NCBI GenBank assembly: GCA_030762895.1
Contig: CM061067.1
Span: forward strand, 172,172,518 to 172,236,517
Direction of reading: 5' to 3'
Source of the DNA: Sophora flavescens
Lineage: Eukaryota; Streptophyta; Magnoliopsida; Fabales; Fabaceae
Length of the DNA stretch: 64,000 nucleotides
A program made the position numbers and the translations under genes. This document shows, piece by piece, positions 48,313-59,628 of the stretch. The notes under the pieces were generated by a model. It ran no database searches. It worked only from the letters and a program-made list of their open reading frames with translations, and was not told where the DNA came from. Within the stretch, counting starts at the first letter, position 1; each line of letters begins with the position of its first letter.

Positions 48313-51300
48313 TCAAGGTGGAGTGTGAGGGTTATGAACACCCATCTTGATTGCCAAGTCCAAAAACAGTTTACTGTTCAAGGATTTTGTGAATATATCA
48401 TCTTGTTGTTTTGTTGGAATATATGTGGTAGTGATGGTGCCTGCTTGCAAATGCTCTCTTATAAAATGACAATCCACTTCAATGTGCTTGGTAGGTTCAT
48501 GAAAAACGGGATTGGCTGCTAGGTAAAGAGTAGCTTGATTATCACAGTGCAAAAGTGTTGGTGCATCACAATTAACCTGTAGACATTTTATCAAACTTCG
48601 CAGCCAAATTATTTCACTTGTAGCATGAGCGATTGCCCTGTATTCTGCTTCACTTGAGGATCTGGACACGGTGGATTGTTTCTTGGTCTTCCAAGAAATT
48701 GGGTCCAAGCCCAGTTTCATTAAATAGCCCGAAATGGACCTCCTGGTAAGTGGACAAGAAGCCCAGTCTGAATCATAGTAGCCAACAAACTGAAGATCAT
48801 TGTCTTCAGATAAAATTATTCCTTGCCGTGGTGATGACTTCAAATACCGTAGGATTCTCATAGCAGCGTCCCAATGTTCTTGTTGGGGTGTTTGCATGAA
48901 TTGGCTTAAGATATGTACTAAGTAGGTGATTTTCTGGACTTGTGATGGTGAGATAGATAAGTCTTCCTACCAATCTTCGATACTGTGAAGGGTTTGAAAA
49001 AGGAGATTCAGCTGCCAATGCAAGACAATGATTTGGTTCCATAGGAAAGGAGGAAGGTTTGCAACCAACCATACCACATTCATCCAAAATGTCTAAAGTA
49101 TATTTTCTTTGACATATGAACAATCCTGTTGAGCCTCGTGCCAATTCCAAACAAAGAAAATATTTTAGAATGCCTAGGTATTTCATGTGAAAACAATTGC
49201 TCATATATTGTTTGAAATTGGCACAAGCAGAAGAATCATTGCTTGCTATGACAAGATCATCCACATAGATCAAGACTGCAAGGAAAGTGGATTAATGTGA
49301 ATAGATGAAGAGACTATGATCTGCTTGGCATTCTTGGAAACCATACTTCACTAATGCCTTTGAAAGCTTAGAATACCAGTTGCGGGAAGCCTGACGTAAA
49401 CCATATAAGGATTTGCGTAAGCGGCACACCATGCCTTCTGTGGGTATATTATACCCTTGTTGCACGGCCATATAAACTTCCTCATTCAACTCACCATGCA
49501 AAAAGGCATTGCTTACGTCTATTTGGTGAAGCTCCCATCCTTTTGCCACTGCTACTGAAAGTAAATATCTAACAGTGGTCATTTTGGTGATTGGTGCAAA
49601 GGTCTCATTGAAGTCTTCTCCTTCAATTTGAGTGAACCCTTTTGCCACAAGACACGCCTTATACTTCTCTATCTCACCTGTAGCCTTGTATTTTATTTTG
49701 TACACCCATTTGCATCCCACGGTTTTTCGGCCTAGAGGAAGGAAGGTCAATTCCCAAGTTTGATTATCTTCCAGTGCTTTGATTTCTTGTGTCATGGCAT
49801 TTCTCCACACAGAATGCTTTACGGCTTGAGCATACGTTTTGGGTTCCTTGTGTGACCCAAGTTCTGCAATGAAAGCTCCATGCCTATGGGAAAAATGATC
49901 ATAACTTCATAGTTAGAAGAAAGGGGGTAAACCGTACCTGAAGAGGTGTTAGGATTGGATGTCGTGCATGAAGGGTTTACAACGACTGCATGGCAATAAT
50001 AATCCTTGAGATAGGATAGTGGCTGCCTTGTCCACGGAGGCTGCTCTATGGTGTTTGGTGCGACATGGCGCTCCCCCTCATTCTCAGTTTCTAACACTAA
50101 GTCATCATGACTTTGTTTCTCGATGTTTTGAGGGGGGGTCATCTCTGCTTATAGTTTCTTGTGCATGCTTCCCCCTCATGTGGAGCTTGCAAGCTTTCAT
50201 GTGTTGAAGTCTCCTCTTTTTCATGCAACGTACTGCATGTGTATTCGACCCCATCTTGCGGCACAAAAATGCTGGAATTTGATGTTTCGTTTCCTTCATT
50301 CAATTTATGAGGAAATGATTCTTCATAGAAAATCACATCACGCAAAACTAGAAATTCATACGTTTTGAGATTGTAGACTTTCCATCCCTTTTGACTTTGA
50401 GGATAACCAATAAACATGCATTTCTCTGCTCTTGGTGCAAATTTGTCTTGTTGCTTGCTTGAGTTCTTCACATAGCATAGACACCCAAAGATCCTTAAAA
50501 GATCATAACTAGGTGGCTTTCCATACAGCATCTCATAAGGAGTTATCCCATGGTTGGCAATGGTGGGAGTCCTATTTATGAGGTGGGTGGCTGTCAATAC
50601 ACACTCTCCCCAAAAATGTATGGGAAGATTAGCTTCAAAACGTAAAGCCCTTGCCACATTGAGTATGTGCCTGTGCTTTCGTTCCACACGTGCGTTTTGT
50701 TGGGGTGTTGCTACACAAGAAATTTCATGAATTATTCCTTCCTCATAAATGTATTTTTGGAAGCTTGAATTGGTGAACTCTGTACCCTTATCACTCCTTA
50801 TTCTCTTTATATTCATGTTGAATTGCCTCTTGACCATATTGCAAAATTTTTTGAGCATATCTAATGTTTCGGTCTTGTGCCTCATTATATAAACCCATGT
50901 TGCTCTTGTATGGTCATCAACAATAGTAAGAAAATAGTGTGAACCATTGTGTGTGCCTGTTTTGTATTTGCCCCATAAATCACAATGTATGAGATGAAAA
51001 GGTAATTCAACCTTATTATTGCTAAGATTAAAAGAAAGTTTACACTGTTTGGATTTGTGGTAAATATCACAACATTCATCTTTATTCAAACTGAAATTAC
51101 ATTTAACCAAATGAGAAATTTTTTGAAGAACTTGAAAGGAAGGGTGCCCTAGACGCGAGTTTCAAATATTAGCCATGCCTTGCTGTGCAGTCCAAAAAGA
51201 AATGCCTTGAGTTGGTATTTTGAGCACATAAACCCCTTCACGCAGATCACCTAATCCAATCGTCCTCTTCGAAGTCCGGTCCTATAAAACACAACCATTT

Positions 51301-52214
51301 TCATCACATATTAGTGTGTAATTCGAATCACATGTTAACTTGTGCATAGAAATCAAATTGCAGCTGAATTGAGGAACATATAAAACATTTTCTAGCATGA
51401 TATTTTTATTAAAAACAAGGTATCCCATTCTTTCTACAAGAACAGTATTTCCTGTGGGCACTGTTATGTAGAAAGGTTTGTCAATCTTGCACACTCCCTT
51501 TAAGAGAGAAAGCAATGGTGTCATGTGGTGAGAGGCCCCACTGTCTAACACCCATACTGTGTCTCTTGGTTTCTTGTCATTACCCGCCATGCTTTCATGC
51601 ACTCCTGCATTGTGTATCGTGTATTTTCCATGTAGTGCATGTGCTGCCACACCTTCTGGACTACCTTTCTCCTCATCATCACGAGTCAGGAATGCACCTC
51701 CTTGTTGTCCTTTCTTGCCTGCTCCCTTTGGGTTTCTGCGTGCGTTCCAGTTTTCTGCGTAGCCTACGATCTCGAAGCAGTTTGCCTTTATATGGCCTGT
51801 CTTGCAACAGTGATTGCACATGAGCCGAGGACCACCACGCCCCTTCTGTTTGCCGTCTCTGGATGAGTAAAAGGCTGCTCCATTATCAGTTTTGATGCTC
51901 CTTTCCTTGTCTGATGCAAATCGCGACTCTTCCCTTTGGATGTGATTAAAGACTCACCTAAGAGAAGGAAGCGGTTCTGTGTTTAAAATGGTTGCCTTGA
52001 TATGAGAATATTCCTCGCTATCAAGACCTCCAAGAAACAAGTGCACACGGTGGTCTTCTTCTCTTTGAGTTAATTGCTTTGAAACACCACAGTCGCACTC
52101 CGGTAAAGGCTGTAGTTCATCAAGTTCATCGAAAAGACTTTTAAACTTTGTGTAGTAGTCTGTCACGTTCATGTCTGGTTCTTTCTCCATCATGCAGATT
52201 GATTGAAAATACAA
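48313..52214 (-). pseudogene. Copia gag-pol remnant
   Basis: Minus-strand pieces in order. 52214-51954: gag (TDYYTKFKSLFDELDELQPLP). 51821-51282: zinc knuckle CNHCCKTGHIKANC and protease WVLDSGASHHMTP. 51110-50139: integrase (HCDLWGKYKT, RSDKGTEFTN, TPQQNARVERKHRH). 49810-49292: RT start (WELHQIDVSNAFLHGEL, YGLRQASRNWY). 49273-48806: RT with YVDDLVIAS. 48897-48313: RNase H (YDSDWASCPLTRRSISG, SSSEAEYRAIAHATSE, DDIFTKSLNSK). Single stops and frameshifts separate the pieces. Confidence 0.88.
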
Positions 52215-52410
52215 GAGAGTGGTGCATTTTATTTATAGGCAGTCAAGCTAACAAACTAGATAACAAACTTAAAGATAACTAATGACAAAAACTATCCAAC
52301 TATCTAGTCAATTATCTAATCTTATCATAACCGTATGGTAACAGATTATAGATAGCAAATATAACAACTCTATTATCTAATAACAAATATAACAACTTTA
52401 TTATCTAATA
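52198..52410 (-). repeat. 5' LTR of the same copia element, truncated
   Basis: Matches 48093-48305 with a few substitutions. Its inner end joins gag coding sequence (MMEKEPDMNVTDYYTKF). Confidence 0.78.
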
Positions 52411-52415
52411 TTTAT

Positions 52416-53116
52416 GTATCTTATCAAATCAATGAGATTAATATATCTTTGTCAACTTCAAAGATAAACTCAGTATAAACTTTAGAGTAGTTTTTTTTTA
52501 ACGAAGGTGTCCTTCAACCAATAGTTGAAGACTCATTTTTATTAAGGCATATAGATATAGATTATTAAAGTGAGTTTTGTTTTCTCTAATAATTTTTTTT
52601 TCATACACACGCAGACAAGAATTTAAGGAAGCTGGTTATTTAACAATTGTGCTGGACCTCATTAATTTAAAGAAATGAACAAGACTTCTAAAACTTTACA
52701 TCATTTTAAAATATTCACAATTAACTTTCAAACTCAAATAAAATATTTTTAATTTTTTTTTATAAATATACATTATGCATAGATAAACAAAAAAATATAT
52801 CATATGACATGTACATGTTCATATTTATCATGTAAACCATGCAACCCAAATCACGTGAGACAATCGACCTTGGCAATTAATGAATATCCTATGAACATCT
52901 TCCACGATATGGGTAGCCATTCTCATGTCTTAAAAGGTGTTGTGCACGTGATAGAGGTCAAATAAGAGCGGTGCGAAAGAAAACATGCACCCGAAAATAG
53001 GCATTTTTCTTAATAATCACCGATATTTATTAAGTTTCAGCCGTTTCATAAAGATGCTTGCCAATTAGAGGTGCTTCACTAAGCTCGGTTCTTGTCATTT
53101 TATGTGGGTCAGTATT
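52416..53116. other. AT-rich intergenic DNA
   Basis: No gene or repeat family is recognised between the copia element and the CACTA element. Confidence 0.5.
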
Positions 53117-53139
53117 CACTACAACATATTAGACTTTTA

Positions 53140-53450
53140 ATAACGCACCTTTAATAGTATTTCCGTGCGGAAATGCTATTAAAAGTTATGGGGGGACTTT
53201 TAATAGCGTTTCCTTAAGGAAACGCTATCTTAGGTATCACTTAAGATAGCGTTTCCATAAGGAACCGCTATTAAAAGTCAAGCTGCAGGAAAAGATAGCG
53301 GTTCCTTTAGGAAACGCTATCTTAACTAACCACCTAAGATAGCGGTTCCACACAGAAACGCTATCTTTTCTAATTTGCAATAAATAAATAAAATAAAATC
53401 AATCTTAGATAGCATTTAAACTTAGAAACGCTATCTTAGGTGTTTGCTGA
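53140..53450. repeat. Left subterminal repeat array of the CACTA element
   Basis: At least eight copies of (T/G)ATAGCGTTTCC or GGAAACGCTAT(T/C), several joined into near-perfect palindromes such as GTTTCCTTAAGGAAAC. Such arrays bind transposase in En/Spm elements (known); here the role is inferred. Confidence 0.85.
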
Positions 53451-53454
53451 TTTT

Positions 53455-54221
53455 AGAACCCCGCGCGCGTATGCTTTGATCAGTTCATCACTGACTGACT
53501 TCGCAGAGAAATACCCAAGTCTAGGGTTGTCGCCGCCGCCGCCACTATCGGTCCTCAGTCTCCTTTACCGTCACTGGTATGTTTCCTTCTCACTAACTTT
53601 CCTTCTCCTTCTCACTTTCTCACCTTCCACTCTCTCATCGTCACTCACCACACACCTCACACTTATATGTTTGATTGATGGGATACCTGATTGTGAAATG
53701 GATATTGTGTTCCAAGGGACTGCAAATTTTTGTGGTTCCTTTCAACAGGTTTTGGGTTACTGTCCGTTACACTCAGCCACCGTCGAAGGTGCTTCATTTG
53801 AGAAACTTGCCGTGGGAGTGCACAGAGGAAGAACTGATTGAACTTGGAAAGCCTTTTGGCAAAGTTGTCAACACAAAATGCAATGTTGGAGCAAATCGAA
53901 ATCAAGCCTTTATTGAATTTGTGAGTAGATTTTGTTTTCCATTTTTAAAATTTCCCCCCTTCTTATAAAGTTACTGATTGTTAGTTGCAAATCATATATT
54001 GCAACCTCCAGCAAGATTTAAATCAAGCCATTGTGATGATATCATACTATGCCTCATCGTCGGAGCCTGCTCAAGTGCGAGGGAAAACTGTATATCTACA
54101 ATACTCGAATAGGCATGAGATAGTGAATAACAAAACTGCTGCAGACGTTGCTGGGAATGTACTGTTGGTAACGATTGAGGGTGCAGATGCACGCCTTGTC
54201 AGCATTGATGTTTTGAACTTG
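53455..54221 (+). pseudogene. Captured fragment of a polypyrimidine-tract-binding protein gene
   Basis: A leader-like exon with GCCGCCGCCGCC ends at a GTATGT donor (about 53578). The exon at about 53750-53920 reads RYTQPPSKVLHLRNLPWECT, then EEELIELGKPFG and NRNQAFIEF, the first RNA-recognition motif of plant PTB proteins. Exon 54012-54221 (70 codons, no stop) continues DLNQAIVMISYYASSSEP through VNNKTAADVAGNVLLVTIEG into the second RRM (ARLVSIDVLNL). The join in the source gene would keep frame. PTBs bind pyrimidine-rich RNA and steer splicing. Here only the N-terminal quarter is present, inside the CACTA element, so it is a transduplicated fragment, not a gene. Confidence 0.9.
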
Positions 54222-54528
54222 GTATGTGATATATATTGTGTCCTTTTTGTATGTGCAATTGAAGCCTTCCACCAAGTTTCTTATTTTTAATTGAATGTTT
54301 ACTTCATGCACATCGGTTAAGTATGTGCTTTCTTTCTGCCTGGGGGCTGTCATGCATGCTCACTTGTGTAGGATTTTTTTTAATAAACTCATTTATAATT
54401 CTTGCTATAGTTTTTAGAATGGAACAATTCGATACGATTCCGTCAGCCATCGATTTGTATCATGTGATGAATCGCAGATGGCTTTGGATCGTGCACATGT
54501 CATACAAATCATTGTTTGTTTGCTGCAG

Positions 54529-55065
54529 AAGCCATGCTACATGGAAAGATGAGCTATGGAAGAGGTCCTGAAGATGATGAGCATGCCTAATTCCCACCTG
54601 TTATTGCTGGTGGTCGTTCTAGGCCTGTAAGATTTGCACCATTTTTTGTCCAATTTATATTCAGGAGAACTTGTTTTAACAATGATTCAATAGAACTAAA
54701 AAGTTTTCATGCATACATGCAGGTAAGTGGAGAGTTATCAATAGCATCTCATGGTTATGGGGATCAGATGTTATCTTCTTCACTGCATAAACGAGTGCAT
54801 CCATATCCTGTGTCTGAACCTGGTAAGATGTAGTCTAGTCTGTGCTCTTGAGATTAGTTAGAACCTTTGGCACTTGAATACAACCTTGAAATGTTTTTCT
54901 TAGTCTATTTTAACATGGTGAAATTTGTCTATAATGTGTGGCATTATATGATCAATGCAGGAAGTGCAAGATGGGAAGAAAGGAAAGAGGATGGATGGAA
55001 AGACAGAATGGATGATTGGAAATTGCAGCAGGGCAATTTAGGACTTGAGCTCGATGAAGATGCGA
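54529..55065 (+). pseudogene. Captured fragment of a cellulose synthase (CESA) gene
   Basis: Three exons with retained introns: 54529-54626 (GKMSYGRGPEDDEHA, stop, FPPVIAGGRSRP), 54723-54822 (VSGELSIASHGYGDQMLSSS then LHKRVHPYPVSEPG) and 54961 to about 55065 (SARWEERKEDGWKDRMDDWK then LQQGNLG). This is the N-terminal variable segment between the zinc-binding RING domain and the first membrane helices of plant CESA subunits. The RING and catalytic domains are absent. One in-frame TAA interrupts exon one, and the last exon loses similarity after the Glu-Asp stretch. It sits about 300 bp after the PTB fragment, in the same orientation. Confidence 0.9.
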
Positions 55066-55668
55066 GATACAACCATGTATGCTTTCGATCTCGCAATTAG
55101 GAAATTGTTATGCACTTCTTGATAATTAACTATAACTAGTTTATCAAAAAACAAAACAACAACTAAATAATAGTAATGATAGCCAGCCCTTAACTGGACA
55201 GAACATGGTATGTATAACATTGTTGTCTCCAATGATTTGCTTTAAATTTCAGACCAATTTCAGGAAGTTGAGTTGTGTAATTTATAATACAATATTGACT
55301 GTAGAAGGTGGTTAATTGTGTTTGAATAACTTGTTTCTCTTTCTTGTTGTCTTCTTTGCTGTCTCTGAATTTGCAGTTGTGGTGATGCTACCTTATTTTG
55401 ATAAGTAAACCATTGAACTGTTTCTCTCTGGTGTTGGTGTACGTGTGTGCTGAGTTATTAGTGACTGTGTGGTGTGTGTGTCTGTTGATTACTGCATTGT
55501 GTGTGTGTCTGCTGTTATCAATGTGGGTGTGTGAGTTGTGCCATATAAATATTTGAAATTTGGGTTCAGGAGTTTACATATTTGGTTGAGAATCTCTCTG
55601 TTTCACTTTTACGTGTTAGTGTCTACTTGGAGGTCCATGAATTTTGTCTTATTGTGCTTGCACGTGCG

Positions 55669-57112
55669 TGATGAGTGTGATTTCACCTCATTTTCCATGT
55701 ACATTTCTGCATGCATTTGCATATAGTTAGGCCATTTTAGTTGGATTTTTGTTTAGTTTTTCCTTTGGAACGGATAAGGTGGTATTGTGTGTTGTTTTGC
55801 AGGAGTTTATGAGCAATTGCCCAAGATTTGGCCTTGATAAGGCTTGGATGAAGAGAGAGCCTGCAAAGAGAAGAAATTGAGCAAGGCAGAGTTTTGAATA
55901 TTCGCCCCGCGAGACTGGATCTCGCCACGCGACCACGAAGCCACTGATCGGCAATGATCGGCCTTTCTGGTTCGCCTCGCGAATAACGTTTCGCCTCGCG
56001 ACCCAGAAGGCTTGACTGTTCCAAAAAATGCACACTTTCTGGTTCGCCTCGCGAGTTATCTTCTCGCCTCGCGACCTAAAAGGCCTGACTGTTCCAGAAA
56101 ATGCACACTTTCTGGTTCGCCTCGCGAGTTATCTTCTCGCCTCGCGAAAGGACGAATCCTGAAGCTCAGATTTTTAATATTCGCCTCGCGAGAGTGCATT
56201 CGCCCCGCGAGAGCGCGAATCTCAGAACCCCTGTTATAAGCCATCTGATGCAGAATGCAGAGGGGGATTGGATTAGAAAAGAAAGGAGGCGGCTGCAAAC
56301 CCTAAGAAGGCATTCTCTGCTCTTGTGGGTCATCTCTTGGGCATCTTCCATGGAGTTCCTCACTTTCTCCATTTTTGTATCTCTTCCTTTCCCTTTTACT
56401 TTGATGATGTGTAGCTAAATTCCCCTTTGTTGGGGTTAGATGATTGCTCTTCTGAACTTGATTGTAAAATGACTTGATTGTAATGCAGTTTCCTTGTTCT
56501 TTATGAGTGTTTGATTCCATGCTTAATGCTTTCTTAGGCTTGATCATCCTAGGAATGATTAGTTGCTTTAATAGATAACTGGAAGGTTGGTGTTAGAGCT
56601 TGCTCATGAATCAAATGCCAAGTAGTTCATGAGCCTAAGCATAGGTCTTGAGGTGCTTGCAATCTTATAAGTCTTGACTTAATGCAAAATCTCAGGTTAA
56701 TCCACCTAAGGCATTAGGGTTTAATTTGGGGTTTTAGGCTCAATGCACCTAAGACATTAGGCTTGAGTATTTCAGAAAAGACTTGATTGTCATAATTGAA
56801 TTAGGAACTGTGTTACTTGTCATTTCATAACATTCAAGGGAGGATTAGCTTAGTCTAACCCTAACAATTCTATCTAATTGTTATTCACATTTCTGTCTGC
56901 ATTCTAACTGTTTGATAAAATTCCAAAAAGAACAAAAACATTTTATTCTTGTTTGCTTGTTAGATGATAGAGCTACCTTCACTCCAAAATTTGATCGCCT
57001 AGATAGTAGTCTAATTTTCGAAGTGGTAATTGTCCACGATCCCTGAGAACGATATCCGGTCTTACCGTTTTATTACTTGCAACGAACCGGTACACTTGCC
57101 GAGTCCGTGTCA
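55669..57112 (+). repeat. 5' LTR of the nested gypsy-like element
   Basis: 1444 bp; roughly 2-3 percent differences from 59629-61079 by eye. It contains the CGCGA-motif array (55901-56217). Confidence 0.9.
55901..56217 (+). repeat. Array of YTCGCCTCGCGA motifs in the LTR
   Basis: Ten copies of a 12-mer near TTCGCCTCGCGA lie in about 320 bp, arranged as pairs with a third to fourth of a longer unit of about 62 bp (containing CTGACTGTTCCAGAAAATGC) repeated. It is far more GC-rich than anything else in the window. The copy at 59861-60180 is parallel. Confidence 0.85.
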
Positions 57113-57118
57113 AGTTTT

Positions 57119-57135
57119 TGGCGCCGTTGCCGGGG
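57119..57135 (+). other. Primer-binding site matching tRNA-Asp
   Basis: TGGCGCCGTTGCCGGGG starts six bases after the 5' LTR end. It is complementary to the known plant tRNA-Asp acceptor/T-arm 3' end. Confidence 0.85.
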
Positions 57136-57308
57136 ATCGGCGTGTCAATATCACGAGTACCAAAGGGGACTCCTAATTTAGGCATTTTTTCTTTCTTGTT
57201 TTCTGTTTCTCTGCTGTATTTTTCTGTTTTGTTCTGTATTTTTCTGTTTTCTGTATATGTTTGATTTTTTTCTCTTGAGTTTTATCTGTTCAAGGTGGAT
57301 TGTAACAC

Positions 57309-58094
57309 ATGGAGATTTACTATTTTCCTGCCTTGGATGGAGTCACAAAATATTCCTTTGGGCCCAATGTAGTCATGGGAGACTATAGGCTCTGGGGAAA
57401 TCAATGCCCTCATGCACAAGCTTATAGTGTAATCATGAAGCATGAGGAGGAATGGAAATGGAATGAGCCAAATCCTCTGAAATCTGCTCTGCAACAATAC
57501 TCACAAGAGCTGTCCACCTCTGAGACCAAAATTAGAACCAACTGTGACAGTATCAAAGCTGTGATGCAAAGTTTCAAAACGCAAGTTGATGAAATTTGTA
57601 AACAGTTGGTACAAGAATCACATGAAACAGAATTTGAGAAAAATCTAGTCTTGGAGATAGTTCAAAGTGTAGTTGAAGTTGTAGTGGAGAGCAAAGAGGG
57701 TCTATCGTTCACCATGCTTGCCAAGAAACCTGACATTACTGTCTTGGATAAATATATTGGTTTGGAAGCATGTGTGGACACTTCAAAATTGGTTCAACAA
57801 ATAAAACCTCATGCGCTTCATGGAACATTTATGCCTGAAGAGGTCAAAAGAGGAGTTTATAACTTGTCATTTGACTCAGGAGGAATTGAGGGAAGATTTA
57901 TATTGCTCCTGCAATTGCCACTCCACAAGCAGTGGGATTCAGGAGGGCCTTACACATTGAGCACCAATTGGCCCTTATACCACAGGCAATGGGATCCAGG
58001 TGGATGCTTCTCAATAAGTCAAGCTAGTGACGTTAAAGAAGCGCTTATTGGGAGGCAACCCAAGTTATTTTTTCCTTTTATCTTTTGTTTTTGA
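57309..58094 (+). CDS. Unrecognised 261-codon ORF inside the nested retroelement
   Basis: An open frame from ATG 57309 to TGA 58094, 261 residues, between the primer site and the 3' LTR. The N-terminal part reads MEIYYFPALDGVTKYSFGPN. The middle (about 60-150) is charged and probably helical (SALQQYSQELSTSETKI, EFEKNLVLEIVQSVVEVVVE). The C-terminal part has a repeated QWD(S/P)GG pattern (residues about 208 and 228), and the frame ends in the GRQPK-FF stretch that marks the region after coding sequence in related elements. I see no gag zinc knuckle, protease or polymerase motif. It may be a decayed gag, a captured fragment, or chance. Confidence that it is translated is low. Confidence 0.35.
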   Translation: MEIYYFPALDGVTKYSFGPNVVMGDYRLWGNQCPHAQAYSVIMKHEEEWKWNEPNPLKSALQQYSQELSTSETKIRTNCDSIKAVMQSFKTQVDEICKQLVQESHETEFEKNLVLEIVQSVVEVVVESKEGLSFTMLAKKPDITVLDKYIGLEACVDTSKLVQQIKPHALHGTFMPEEVKRGVYNLSFDSGGIEGRFILLLQLPLHKQWDSGGPYTLSTNWPLYHRQWDPGGCFSISQASDVKEALIGRQPKLFFPFIFCF

Positions 58095-59628
58095 TTTTTC
58101 CTCTTGAATAATTTGAGAAGCTCAAGAGGTTTGTTAATAGTTTTGTTGAGTGCTTTCAGATTTTGAAGGAAGGAGGAGAAGAAGGGCAGGAGGAAACAAA
58201 ACCGTAAAGCATGTGATTCAGCAACACTACCACCTTGGTGAGTTGTTCCAGTTTTCTCCCCTCTCTAATCTTAATTATTTACATTGAGGACAATGTAAGT
58301 CTTTAAGCTTGGGGTAGGGGTAATCTTTTTGCTTGCATTGTACATATTGCATTCATATAGGCTTAATTTTGCATGATCGCATGATTCGGTTACCCCTGCT
58401 TAGATTGAGCTTTTGATTGTGAGAGCTAAGTGCCAATTTTTCTGTGATAGTGAATTTTTGGACCCTGAATTGTCTATTAATTCTTGTGATATGGCTTCAA
58501 TAAATATTCTTGAGATGGTCTTGGATAGTTGATGATTAGCATGTGTTTCTTTAGACTTGTGTTTCTCACTGGTTTTTGAACTGATAAATGTGAGCTTTTG
58601 AGCCAAAGGGGTACTCACAAAATTTTACCCCATTCTTTGTGTAGAGTGTTGTTCCTCTTGGTTTGTTTTTCTCTAGAACTTGACTTGAAACCATTTCAAA
58701 GCGTGAAAATTTTTGAAAACATTTTTGAAAAGGATTGAGGCAATAGGTATTTTTTCCGGCCTTCTGAGCTTTGAATGAATAATGCTACCCATAGTTGCCC
58801 CATTTTGAGCCTGAATGAATATCATGCTTTTCTTGGTACCCTGAAATGTTTTGTTAAATATGCTTATGAGGGACCTTCTAAAGTACTGTGCAAAAAGGGT
58901 TGGAAAATGTAGTTGAAAGTTTGGGATGATGAAAAAAAAAATGAATCTGAAAAAAAATTATTTCTCTTGAGTTGAAAATTCTCCCTTCTCCAAATAAAAG
59001 AAAAAAAAATAAAAGGAAAAGAAAAGTATATGGAGAAGGGTATGACAAGAGAAGTGAGAAATAGCAAAAATAAAAGGAAAGAATGGTGGAAAAGTAAACT
59101 GAAACCCAAAGAAAGGTATTTCAGAAGGTCGTGCCTTGCAATGCTTGATTGTTTGTATAGCCTTTTGAAAATTCCTGTTCTTGAATTTCCCACCTGAAAA
59201 TTGATCCCATGGCCCCAATGCAACCAAAGAATAAGACCTCTTGATTCTTAGATGTTTTCATTAATAAAGTAAAGATTTGGTTGATAGTCAAGCATATGGT
59301 AGGACTCATTCCTTGAGGAAAATGGAGCGAATTGTTATATATACTTGAACACTTGAGTGAGTGAGGCAAGAAAGAGAGCCAAGCAAATGAACAAGCTTGG
59401 GGTGAGCTTCAAGTGAGATAGAGTGCCCGAATCAGTGAGAATATGAGTCTAGGAAAACTAAGCCCCTAATTGGACTTGAATTGATTGTCTCTTGCTGAAA
59501 TAATTGAATGCCTGTTACTTGGATCATTTTACTCGGGTTCTTAGTTCACTATCATTGCTCTGGTTATTTTCATCTTTTGGCCTTGGTTTTTGCTTGAGGA
59601 CAAGCAAGGTCTTAAGCTTGGGGTGATT

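Larger units (their letters stand above)
48058..52415 (-). mobile_element. Internally deleted Ty1/copia element
   Basis: LTR-like repeats lie at 48063-48305 and 52198-52410, with gag-pol remnants between them on the minus strand. The outer ends fit a TTTAT duplication (48058-48062, 52411-52415) if the LTR has the uncommon TA...TA termini (plus strand TAAATG...CTAATA). The right (5') LTR lacks about 30 bp and is fused directly to mid-gag, so the primer site and gag start are deleted. The polypurine tract CTTGAGAGGGAG is at 48306-48317. Confidence 0.75.

Noticed and set aside
53455..55100. An intact PTB-CESA fusion gene
   Set aside because: The CESA part has an in-frame stop, both parts lack most domains, and no single splice path joins them openly. 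Treated as captured fragments.
55430..55530. (TG)n-rich stretch as a regulatory element
   Set aside because: An imperfect GTGTGTCTG microsatellite inside the CACTA interior. Nothing else supports a function.
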